A stretch of DNA of 64,000 bases from an uncultured Roseburia sp. (GTDB taxonomy: Bacteria; Bacillota; Clostridia; Lachnospirales; Lachnospiraceae). The translations under genes were made by a program, and so were the position numbers. The notes below the pieces were generated by a model that made no database searches, was not told where the DNA came from, and saw only the letters and a list, made by a program, of their open reading frames with translations. Every line of letters begins with the position of its first letter. Position 1 is the first letter of the stretch. This document shows, in pieces, positions 24,532-31,022 of the stretch. Where the stretch lies: NCBI GenBank assembly GCA_947642555.1, contig CANRSX010000001.1, forward strand, positions 124,001-188,000. The letters are read 5' to 3'.

Positions 24532-24994
24532 TAGCCGCCTCCCTTCTTGGATCCATGAAGCGCTCCCTCTGCTCCCTGAGGAGCTTTTGCATTTTCTCCT
24601 CAAACCTATGGTCCAATACCTTGCAATCAGGAGAGGCGCTGAAGGAAATGCTTAGGCCTCCATGCTCAGGATCGCCGGTGTCAAAATTGATTAAATACCC
24701 ACATTCCTCCTCGTTATATTCCACAGTGCCGGTGAGCCACCGCCTGCCATCCTCCCAATCCCGCACCCGTACCACATCGCCCTCATAAATCTCCTGGCCT
24801 TCCATATCCTTCCGGCCAATTTGAAACATGATACAGCCGGGCCCCATTCGGATCATGCCCTCCCATCTCATATCCTTCAGATCAATTCCGAACACTACCC
24901 CATCCCGATTCAGCAGATAACGGAAAGTATTCTCTGTTACGTTCTCCGGCATGAGCATTTTCCCATCCTGCCATATTCTGAATTTATGCCCCAT
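24524..24994 (-). CDS. YopX family phage protein
   Basis: A 156-residue protein with the YopX pattern: HKFRIWQDGKML at the start, FGIDLKDMRWEGM in the middle, then FQIGRKDMEGQEIYEGDVVRV, the highly conserved DxxGxxIYEGDxV motif, near residue 65-75. YopX proteins are common in temperate Firmicutes phages and fold as a small beta barrel; function unknown. ATG at 24994 with AGGAGG four bases upstream. The C-terminus is helical and charged. Confidence 0.9.
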   Translation of the reverse strand: MGHKFRIWQDGKMLMPENVTENTFRYLLNRDGVVFGIDLKDMRWEGMIRMGPGCIMFQIGRKDMEGQEIYEGDVVRVRDWEDGRRWLTGTVEYNEEECGYLINFDTGDPEHGGLSISFSASPDCKVLDHRFEEKMQKLLREQRERFMDPRREAAIE

Positions 24995-25002
24995 TCTGCC
25001 TC

Positions 25003-25593
25003 CTATCTGTAAAAATTGTGATTGCCTACCGTCTTTATGTATTCCAAATTTTCAGAGTGCCAGGTGTTCTCCCCATTGTATACAGCTTCAAAATATAGGG
25101 CCCCTTCACTTTCATCCCACCCGTCAATGAGCACCATATCCAGGGCGGCCCAACACTCTGCATTAGGCTCCACCCGGTTAAACCGGCCATTTTCTACCGG
25201 TGTAAACTGCCCATCCTCAAAAATTACCTCCTCTATGGTATCCGGGAAGGCGCTGCTTTCTTCTCTATTCAGCACCACCCGGATCACCATTGCCTTCCCT
25301 TCTATGCTCTCACCCTCTGCTTCAGCCATTGCAAGGCGGGCCAAAAGGTACTCATTGCGGGAATTGCCGGATCCTGATTGTGTTTCCTGAATAGGCTCCT
25401 GCTGCACTCTTTCGGGCTCCGTGGCCTTATGCGGGAGCTCTCCGGCCTCCGTTTCCTGCTGAATCTCTTCCACCGGCTCCTCTGCCGCCATTATTTTGCA
25501 TATTATGGCCGCCGCAATCAGAATGGCCGCAAATATTACTGCTGCCCTCCTGGCCGCTCTCAACCTCCTCCGGATCCTCCGCTTTTTCTTCAC
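25003..25593 (-). CDS. SleB-like cell wall hydrolase, membrane anchored
   Basis: About 196 residues from the GTG at 25593. An earlier ATG at 25731 (with a GGAGGGG site) would add an unnatural R/S-rich segment read out of frame through a zinc-protein gene. After a basic stretch comes a transmembrane helix (AAVIFAAILIAAAIICKIMAA), an E/Q-rich linker, then the hydrolase_2/SleB fold: LLARLAMAEAEGESIEGKAMVIRVVLNR with the catalytic Glu in AEGE, and GQFTPVENGRFN. SleB enzymes cut peptidoglycan. Its place among early genes, not at the late lysis end, is unusual. Confidence 0.75.
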   Translation of the reverse strand: MKKKRRIRRRLRAARRAAVIFAAILIAAAIICKIMAAEEPVEEIQQETEAGELPHKATEPERVQQEPIQETQSGSGNSRNEYLLARLAMAEAEGESIEGKAMVIRVVLNREESSAFPDTIEEVIFEDGQFTPVENGRFNRVEPNAECWAALDMVLIDGWDESEGALYFEAVYNGENTWHSENLEYIKTVGNHNFYR

Positions 25594-25756
25594 ATATACT
25601 ACACGCAAAGAAGGGCTCCCGGCTCCCCTTAATGAAAAAGCCTTTGCATTTCCCGCTTGCGTCCTTCTCTGCCTTCTTGCATTTCTCTCCCAGGATCGGC
25701 TCTCCCGGACTTGGATCGGGTAACTTTTCATTGCAAATCCCCTCCAATGCTTTCAT
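25427..25756 (-). CDS. Zinc-binding phage protein overlapping the hydrolase gene
   Basis: The ATG at 25756 opens a frame reading KALEGICNEKLPDPSPGEPI, then C-KKAEKDASGKC-KGFFIKGSREPFFACSICEEK. This four-cysteine arrangement (residues about 8, 24, 34, 49, 52) is seen in small zinc proteins of Clostridia phages. The last third (NNGGRGAGGRDSAGNGG) is low complexity and overlaps the SleB-like gene by about 167 nt in a different frame. It may be read past its original end. Confidence is limited by that overlap. Confidence 0.45.
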   Translation of the reverse strand: MKALEGICNEKLPDPSPGEPILGEKCKKAEKDASGKCKGFFIKGSREPFFACSICEEKAEDPEEVESGQEGSSNICGHSDCGGHNMQNNGGRGAGGRDSAGNGGRRAPA

Positions 25757-25958
25757 TACTGCTGCCCCCTTCAAATTTTGTGAGCTCCATCTCCTGCTTC
25801 TCCTCATTAAACTGGATACTCAGGAAAGTTTTGCATTGCAAGCAGCGCCCGGCCCCCTGGTTGATCCCCATTTCCATGAATATACTTTTGCAGATCCACA
25901 GCTCCCTCCCGCACTCCGGGCATATCCCTTTATACCTTGTCCTTTTGTCCTGCTCCAT
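25728..25958 (-). CDS. Small zinc-ribbon protein
   Basis: About 76 residues from the ATG at 25958 (GAGAGGTG upstream). It contains ICPECGRELWIC and later GRCLQCKTFLSIQF, so two CxxC knuckles about 25 residues apart form a zinc ribbon. The C-terminus is acidic and polar. It overlaps the next gene by 29 nt. Such proteins bind nucleic acid or protein partners; no specific family is identifiable. Confidence 0.6.
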   Translation of the reverse strand: MEQDKRTRYKGICPECGRELWICKSIFMEMGINQGAGRCLQCKTFLSIQFNEEKQEMELTKFEGGSSNESIGGDLQ

Positions 25959-25970
25959 TGTTCGCACCTC

Positions 25971-26183
25971 TCAATCTATTTCTTTCTTATCAACTGTTAA
26001 AGTCGGGTTTACCAGTTTGATCCACTCCATTGGTATTTTCCCATTAGTTTCTCTCAGCAGATCATTGATCCCTTGCGCTGCCTCCCCTTTTGTCACATAC
26101 TGCTCAAATGAAAATTCTATTCTTACCGTTTTAGACACATAATCATCCAAAACTACCGGCACCGGATTTTTATATTTTCCCAA
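25971..26183 (-). CDS. Small phage protein, unknown
   Basis: 70 residues from a TTG at 26183 with AGGAGG seven bases upstream. It begins GKYKNPVPVVLDDYVSKTVRIEFSFEQYVTKGEA and ends IKLVNPTLTVDKKEID, mixed alpha/beta, soluble, no cysteine. It is the first gene after the second DGR target and its hairpin, and starts the run of small zinc and membrane protein genes. No family recognised. Confidence 0.5.
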   Translation of the reverse strand: MGKYKNPVPVVLDDYVSKTVRIEFSFEQYVTKGEAAQGINDLLRETNGKIPMEWIKLVNPTLTVDKKEID

Positions 26184-26229
26184 TTTTATTCCTCCTTAAA
26201 ATTTGCTTGCTTATCCCCTTATAACCCCA

Positions 26230-26248
26230 CCGCCGCAAAGGCGGCGGG
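26230..26248 (-). other. GC-rich hairpin 31 bp after VR2
   Basis: CCGCCGC (26230-26236) and GCGGCGG (26241-26247) form a perfect 7-bp stem with a 4-nt loop. The gap from the stem end to VR2 is 31 bp, the same as at VR1, though the stem sequences differ. Both hairpins are followed by the same short word GATTGAT toward the VR. This supports a structural signal for DGR target choice. Confidence 0.78.
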
Positions 26249-26259
26249 ATTGATATTGA

Positions 26260-26883
26260 TTATTTTTTGATACTGAAGCAGACGGGCACCCGGAGAGCGT
26301 TGGAGCAACTGGAGTAGTAGGCATTGCCATAGTAGCTGATACGGCAGGCATAGGTAGAATAGCCCGCACACACAGACAGCAGCCACCAGTGGGCCCTCTC
26401 TCCGTCCTGGTCAAATTTCACCCGGTTCCTGGGATCCTTGAAGAGCTCAAACTGCTGCCCTTCCTCCACTTCAGAGGCCCAACTATCGCCAAATACCTCA
26501 AATTCAGACGGGAGCCACAGCTTCAGCATGAAGCGCTCCTCTTTCCCTTCCACAATCTGAAGGCACTCCCTCTCACTGATCACCGCCTTCAGCTCCTCAG
26601 GCAGGATGGCCCATACCTCCTCATTCAGATACCGGCACAAATCCGATTCTTTAAAGCCTCCGGTGCTTCTCCCGTTCTCATTCCACACCACACGCTCAGC
26701 CAGGAGATCCTTGCTTACAAATTTCACCTCTTCCTCTGTAATATCTGCCACCACATACACCATTTTCTGCCCGGTGAGCAGATTATCAGAGATTTCATCC
26801 CCTACTTTCAAAGAGCCTGCTGCCACCAGTTCCTTCACCTGGCCCCAATTTGTTTCCTCTGTCCTTTTCTTTGTGATTTCCAT
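26260..26883 (-). CDS. DGR target 2: early-region variable protein (DUF6273-like)
   Basis: 207 residues from the ATG at 26883, which has AGGAGG nine bases upstream. Residues about 163-201 are encoded by VR2 and vary at TR Asn codons. The domain before it (KMVYVVADITEEEVKFVSKD, LWLPSEFEVFGDS, GERAHWWLLSVCAG) is the DUF6273/C-type-lectin-like module shared with target 1. It lacks a signal peptide, membrane segment, or tail-attachment region, and its neighbours are DNA methylation and small early genes rather than structural ones. It may therefore act inside the cell or as a separate virion or secreted binder. Its function is unknown. Confidence 0.88.
   Translation of the reverse strand: MEITKKRTEETNWGQVKELVAAGSLKVGDEISDNLLTGQKMVYVVADITEEEVKFVSKDLLAERVVWNENGRSTGGFKESDLCRYLNEEVWAILPEELKAVISERECLQIVEGKEERFMLKLWLPSEFEVFGDSWASEVEEGQQFELFKDPRNRVKFDQDGERAHWWLLSVCAGYSTYACRISYYGNAYYSSCSNALRVPVCFSIKK
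26279..26396 (-). repeat. DGR variable repeat 2 (VR2)
   Basis: 118 bp matching TR apart from 12 template-adenine positions and one G-to-A in the GTC codon (Val to Ile). One adenine change lies near the 5' end (AAC to CAC, Asn to His in the RAxWW motif), where VR1 is unchanged. Variable codons translate to Y, Y, R, S, Y, Y, N, Y, Y, S, N. Located 23 kb from TR. Confidence 0.95.
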
Positions 26884-26914
26884 ATGTTTCTTATCCTCCT
26901 TATATTTTCTCAGG

Positions 26915-27229
26915 CTATTGGCCGCCTGCTGCCTTCTGTAATTCTTCCATGGTTTTCTCTGCTTCCTTATCCTCTGCCCCTGCTGCCACAAGTGCAATAT
27001 GGATCGCCCTCGGCTTTACCTCTCCAATCCCTTTTATTTTCCGTATTTCTTCCAGTGCCGTGGGGAGATTGAAGGAAGGAGCCGCCTGCTGCCGACCGGC
27101 CTCATATCCTGCTGTATATCCCCGCTCATAATATCCGGCAATATGGCTCTCCATGGTGCTGTGATCCATTTTCCGGATCCGGTCAAATTCTTTCCGGTTT
27201 ACCTCAACCGCCTTTTTCTTCTTTGCCAT
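26915..27229 (-). CDS. Small phage protein with helix-hairpin-helix-like segment
   Basis: 104 residues. A lysine-rich N-terminus (MAKKKKAVEVN) leads to RMDHSTMESHIAGYYERGYTAGYEAG (about 18-44). This is followed by LPTALEEIRKIKGIGEVKPRAIHIALVAAG (56-85), where KIKGIGEVKPRA is like a single helix-hairpin-helix DNA-binding motif. ATG at 27229; 31 nt before the second DGR target. Probably a DNA-associated accessory protein, but no named family. Confidence 0.5.
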   Translation of the reverse strand: MAKKKKAVEVNRKEFDRIRKMDHSTMESHIAGYYERGYTAGYEAGRQQAAPSFNLPTALEEIRKIKGIGEVKPRAIHIALVAAGAEDKEAEKTMEELQKAAGGQ

Positions 27230-27241
27230 CCCACTACCCTC

Positions 27242-28611
27242 CTATGCAAATTTGATCTGAGCTTCGCTACAATCGATCCTCATGTGTGGCATCCGCTCTC
27301 CTACTTTCAAGTATCCACAGTTTGCTTCCACCAATTTCTGAGCCATAATTGGCACCACGCTATTACCAATTCTTGCCACCTGCTCCTTTACCGGATACTG
27401 CTTGAAATTTATATCACGGTCAATTATGTAATCAGGTGGAAAACCCTGCATGATCTTCAGCTCCTCCGGCTTCAGCATTCTCAAAAATATATCATTCAGA
27501 ACATACTTCTCACCATTCAGCTCCACAATGGCGCTCACCAGGCCAAAACGATCCTTTGTTGTAATTGTTCCCAATGGGCTGCTCAACGTCTGCCCACACC
27601 CGGCCCCATAATATTTGATCAGAAATGCAGTTATCAGGCCAAAATGCCCCGGTGAGGTTGTGATTGTGTGAAGCGGCTCATTGCACCCCTGCCCGATCCC
27701 TGATTTATAGAATTTTGTTACAAAGGCCGTTACCAGGCCATACCGGTTGCTTGTGTCAATGGTTTTTATGGGCTCTTTGAGTGTCTGCCCCCTTGCATCC
27801 CCTTCTTTCTGCTCCCCGTGATACTGAATCAGAAAAGCATAGGCTTCACTGTTTTTCACTTCATAGGGATGCGGATTATTCACCACATACTTCAGGAAAC
27901 CATTGGCAATCCGCTTCATTGTGGCCTCTGCAAGCGGCTTTTTCCGGTCAAATATGCTTTTTCCCAAATCCGACCAATCAATATATTTCCCGCATTCTTC
28001 CCAGGGCTTCAAGCCGCCTGCTGCCCCTTTTGCATGTGTGGGCTCCGGCCAAATTATTTCCCGGCCATCCTTCCTGAAAATTGCATACCACCGCCGCCTC
28101 GTTGTTGGAGCTCCATAATCTGCCGCCACCAGTTCCCTACTGTCAAACTGATAGCCTAACCCTTTCATGGCATTTATAAACTTTTGATAGTCCTCACCTT
28201 CCCGCTCCTTTATCGGGCGGCCATTGTCATCCAGTGGCCCCCATTTTTGAATCTCTTCCACATTCTCCATGATAACCACATCCGGCCTGATTGCTTTTGC
28301 ATGTTTATATACTGCCCATGGCAGAATCCTCAGCCCTTTTTTCGTGGTTGTGATCCCTTTGCTTTGCTGTGACTTGTGCAGTCAGGGCTTGCCCACATAA
28401 GGGAAACATGCCGGCCATTTACATACTTTTTCAGATTTACCTCAAAAATATCCTCTGTCAGGTGTGTGGTGGTGGGATGGTTTACTGTGTGCATTCTGAT
28501 CGCCTCCGGATCGTGATTGATTGCTATATCCACAGTTCTCCCTAATGCCATCTCAATTCCCACGCTTGCACCGCCACCGCCTGCAAATGCGTCAACTAAC
28601 AGATCTCTCAT
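27242..28611 (-). CDS. C5-cytosine DNA methyltransferase, split by a -1 frameshift at a slippery site
   Basis: Two leftward frames together make one Dcm-type enzyme. Frame A (from ATG 28611) has LLVDAFAGGGGASVGIEMALG (SAM site), INHDPEAIRMHTVNHP, and SPDCTSHSKAKG, the catalytic cysteine motif, then stops at 28330. Frame B, shifted by -1, continues without loss (LRILPWAVYKHAKAIRPDVVIMENVEEIQKWGP, with the ENV motif), then GAPTTRRRWYAIF, target-recognition repeats (TSNRYGLVTAF, TTKDRFGLVSAI) and GNSVVPIMAQ. The switch falls on A AAA AAG. It could be programmed frameshifting, a phase-variable homopolymer, a decayed gene or a base-call error. It overlaps the MT-A70 gene by 20 nt. Confidence 0.8.
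28336..28342 (-). other. Canonical -1 slippery heptamer A AAA AAG in the methyltransferase
   Basis: In the zero frame of the first half the codons read CGA AAA AAG, giving A_AAA_AAG as in E. coli dnaX. An AGGGA Shine-Dalgarno-like word lies about 11 nt upstream, and a small hairpin (CTGCC-ATG-GGCAG) begins about 11 nt downstream. The zero-frame stop TGA is two codons beyond the site. All three dnaX-like elements are present, but the hairpin is weak. Confidence 0.55.
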
Positions 28612-29176
28612 TCTTCTCACCATCCAATTTTCCGACTTCATTCCCCCAACAATCCCAACCGCTGATATTTTGCCGAGCAAAAAGCTCTATGTAATTCAGA
28701 TCATCACCCATAAGCTCCCGGATCTTATCCCGTACCACTTCCGGCTTCTGAGAGTGTGCCTTCACTGATTCCTCTATAATTTGACTTACGCTATTGCTCT
28801 TTCTGCTTGGCTTCCCTCTCACTCCGATAAAGCAAGCCTCTGTATTGCCTCTAGTCCACCGGCCCAGGCCAAAAAATTTCCCTTTTCCGCTCTTGTTTAA
28901 CTTTATCCACTGGAAGCCTATGGTTTTATACTTAAATCCCCATGCCTCCATGAGCTCAATGCCTTCCTTCAGCATTGGATATGTGATCCACATGAAAATA
29001 ACACAATCCTTTGCCGCCAACTCCTTCACCGGTAAATCCTTTATATCCTGAATTTTCATGGTGTCATAATGGAGAGCACATGCTCCATTGCATTTCTTAT
29101 CCTGGTATCTCCACGGCGGATCCGCATAAATCACATCATACTTTTTCACCGGGGAGAAAATATCTATTTCAGCCAT
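28592..29176 (-). CDS. MT-A70 family N6-adenine DNA methyltransferase
   Basis: A 194-residue protein with the DPPW catalytic motif in YDVIYADPPWRYQDKKC (near residue 20), then KDCVIFMWITYPMLKEGIELMEAWGFKY and GRWTRGNTEACFIGVRGKP, the standard MT-A70 phage methyltransferase frame. It methylates adenine N6, probably in DNA, and may protect the phage against restriction. ATG at 29176 in a good site (GGAGGAGAG upstream). Its 3' end overlaps the C5-methyltransferase start, so the two modification genes are coupled. Confidence 0.9.
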   Translation of the reverse strand: MAEIDIFSPVKKYDVIYADPPWRYQDKKCNGACALHYDTMKIQDIKDLPVKELAAKDCVIFMWITYPMLKEGIELMEAWGFKYKTIGFQWIKLNKSGKGKFFGLGRWTRGNTEACFIGVRGKPSRKSNSVSQIIEESVKAHSQKPEVVRDKIRELMGDDLNYIELFARQNISGWDCWGNEVGKLDGEKNERSVS

Positions 29177-29191
29177 TCCTTCACTCTCCTC

Positions 29192-29446
29192 CTATCTGAG
29201 CCAGGTTTCCACAATCACCGGATCCTCACCCTCTGCCGGTTCAAGCCGTATTGTGAAGCCTGCTGCCTTTATATCTTTTCTTATCTCCTGAAGCGTTTCC
29301 CTCTTAATGAGCGTATTTGTGGGCAGATTCCTGGCCCCTTCCCACACCCTGGCCACATAGGCATCCGGGTAATCTTTGGGATTCTTATACACCACTATCA
29401 GTGGGAACCTCAGATCCGAAAAATCCACTTGCCTCATGCTCTCCAT
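29192..29446 (-). CDS. Small phage protein, unknown
   Basis: About 84 residues from the ATG at 29446, with AGGAG six bases upstream. It has an alpha/beta pattern: LRFPLIVVYKNPKDYPDAYVARVWEGARNLPTNTLIKRETLQEIRKDIKAAGFTIRLEPAEGEDPVIVETWL. This resembles short phage proteins of about 80-90 residues with no assigned role, found near methyltransferases. It overlaps the upstream HNH-like gene by 62 nt. Confidence 0.55.
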   Translation of the reverse strand: MESMRQVDFSDLRFPLIVVYKNPKDYPDAYVARVWEGARNLPTNTLIKRETLQEIRKDIKAAGFTIRLEPAEGEDPVIVETWLR

Positions 29447-29807
29447 GAGCTTCTCCTGCTGCATCCTCTTCCTCCTCTAAATAGCTTTTTCCAAATTCCT
29501 GCATCCACTTCTCATGCCCATACTTTGCTTCAAAGGCTCTTTGTGCAATCTGCTTCAGCCTCCGATCCACCTCTGCATTATTGTGTGGAGCCTCCGGCCC
29601 GTTCTCATGGTGCCGCTCAGTGCACATATAGCCCCACAGCCCATAGTGCTCTGCTTTTTTCCTGAAGGCACCGAACCGGCCATATATAAAATGGTGCTTA
29701 TGCAGGCCGGTGTGCTTCAGCTCTCCATAATATCCACGCTTCTCAGCTTCCTCCCTGCACAGATAGCACTCCCTGATCCGGGTGTCCTGAATGATACTTT
29801 TAGCCAT
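29385..29807 (-). CDS. HNH-like zinc-binding nuclease-type protein
   Basis: A 140-residue protein with CYLCREEAEKRGYYGELKHTGLHKHHFIYG (CxxC then KHHF), later GLWGYMCTERHHENG, which together fit a beta-beta-alpha metal/HNH fold seen in phage recombination nucleases related to NinG or DUF968. The C-terminus from about residue 115 is acidic and rich in G/E/H and overlaps the downstream gene. ATG at 29807. Its likely role is cutting recombination or replication intermediates; that is inference from the fold pattern. Confidence 0.65.
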   Translation of the reverse strand: MAKSIIQDTRIRECYLCREEAEKRGYYGELKHTGLHKHHFIYGRFGAFRKKAEHYGLWGYMCTERHHENGPEAPHNNAEVDRRLKQIAQRAFEAKYGHEKWMQEFGKSYLEEEEDAAGEAHGEHEASGFFGSEVPTDSGV

Positions 29808-30315
29808 TGAGCACCTCCCTGAGTTCTTTCACAATCTCCTGCTCCTCATATAGCGCCTGATCTTCTGAATAAATTACCGCCATATTGGCTATGGTTATGG
29901 GGATCCCCCACTCCCTGGCCTTTAGGATCTCTCCCTTCATTCCTTCAGAAATGTTGGTGAAAATCCTCAGCTCCATGCAATCCCTCAGGAGCTCTAACCC
30001 GATCCTCATGCCTGCTGCCCTTTGTGACTTCACATCATCGTTGAGCACCTGGGAATAAAACAAATGAGGGCAGATCGGGATCTTCCCCTCCTCGATCACC
30101 ATCATGCAAAAGAATTTTGCAAGCTCCAAATTTGTGGCCTTCTCTCCCCTGCTGCCATATTGTGAGCACACATAAACTCTTTCCATGCTCTCCTCTTTTT
30201 CCAGTTCCCTGAGCTTCACCTCTGCCTCATGGGCGCTCATATTGTACTTTGGCCCTCTCAGCTTCAGGAGCTCCTCAGCCGCCTGCCCCATCTCTCTCAT
30301 GTTTTCTGTTGTCAA
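29800..30315 (-). CDS. DUF7768/DUF4406-like, nucleoside deoxyribosyltransferase-fold protein
   Basis: 171 residues from TTG 30315 with GGAGG seven bases upstream. After a helical N-terminus, RVYVCSQYGSRGEKATNLELAKFFCMMVIEEGKIPICPHLFYSQVLND (residues about 46-93) and then LLRDCMELRIFTNISEGMKGEILKAREWGIPI match the N-deoxyribosyltransferase-like fold found in many phages (DUF4406/DUF7768). Such proteins may act on nucleotides or nucleosides. Here the exact activity is unknown. It overlaps the HNH-like gene by 8 nt. Confidence 0.7.
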   Translation of the reverse strand: MTTENMREMGQAAEELLKLRGPKYNMSAHEAEVKLRELEKEESMERVYVCSQYGSRGEKATNLELAKFFCMMVIEEGKIPICPHLFYSQVLNDDVKSQRAAGMRIGLELLRDCMELRIFTNISEGMKGEILKAREWGIPITIANMAVIYSEDQALYEEQEIVKELREVLNG

Positions 30316-30330
30316 TTTCTTTCCTCCTTC

Positions 30331-30591
30331 CTACCAACACGGCCTAACCGTGTATGGATCCATAAAATCTAATTCTTCCGGATCGGCATAGGCAATTTGT
30401 ACCCTGATGCCGGCCCGCACACATTCCACTATTGAATGCACCTCTGTAATACTCCGGTAATTTTCAGCAATGGCATCCATCACCGCATCTGTTACTGCCT
30501 CCACCGCCTTCTCAACCTCTTCCCTGGTTCCCTTCACATTCTCCTGCATTGCCTTCCTGATTGTTTCTCTCATGGTTCTGTATTCTTCCAA
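30331..30591 (-). CDS. Small helical phage protein, unknown
   Basis: 86 residues from TTG 30591 (GGAAGGAG upstream; ATG 30573 possible). Helical, with long K/E/V/A-rich N-terminal half (ETIRKAMQENVKGTREEVEKAVEAVTDAVMDAIA), then a mixed C-terminal IRVQIAYADPEELDFMDPYTVRPCW. It overlaps the RNase H-like gene by 22 nt, so translation may be coupled. No family recognised. Confidence 0.45.
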   Translation of the reverse strand: MEEYRTMRETIRKAMQENVKGTREEVEKAVEAVTDAVMDAIAENYRSITEVHSIVECVRAGIRVQIAYADPEELDFMDPYTVRPCW

Positions 30592-31022
30592 CTCTCCAAC
30601 TCCTTCCTGAGGTCTGATTGCATTATGTTCTCATATTCGTGGTGATCGTCCTTCATGGTGTAGGTGTGCCTCTTCCCCTTCTCAATCAGCATTTTCCACA
30701 GCTCAGCATTTTTCACCGGCTTACCTTTTGCACCGATCCACCCATTCTCCTGCCATTCTTTTGGCCACTCCTGCTGCATGGAGATCAAAATGTGGCTGCA
30801 CTTGGTAAATACCAGGGCTTTGCATGGTTTTTTCAGAATATGAAAAGCATTGATCATGGCCATAAGGTTCCCCTGGGTTTCTGTACCTTCTTTCACATGC
30901 ACAAATCCCTGCCGGGTGTCCAGGCGCTCTCCCCGTTTGCACTCCACTAACCACATGGCCACCCCATCTCTCCTGGCCGGGCCTCTCCATGTGCTCTCAA
31001 TGAATATGCTCACCTCATGCAT
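30570..31022 (-). CDS. RNase H-like protein
   Basis: About 150 residues from the ATG at 31022. The pattern VSIFIESTWRGPARRDGVAMWLVE, then TQGNLMAMINAFHILKKPCKALVFTKCSHILISMQQEWPKEWQENGW, then KGKPVKNAELWKMLIE follows the RNase H type I fold: a first strand, helix with E/N, a strand before a second acidic or polar residue, and a basic handle. The usual D-E-D-D set is not fully clear (IES in place of DGS), so activity is uncertain. It may remove RNA primers or RNA from DGR hybrids. Overlaps the Rep gene by 8 nt. Confidence 0.65.
   Translation of the reverse strand: MHEVSIFIESTWRGPARRDGVAMWLVECKRGERLDTRQGFVHVKEGTETQGNLMAMINAFHILKKPCKALVFTKCSHILISMQQEWPKEWQENGWIGAKGKPVKNAELWKMLIEKGKRHTYTMKDDHHEYENIMQSDLRKELESWKNTEP

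Noticed and set aside
24531-24603. Extension of the basic helical protein to a TTG at 24603
   Set aside because: The extension is Ser/Arg-rich read through the YopX gene; the TTG at 24531 has a good ribosome site and an 8-nt overlap.
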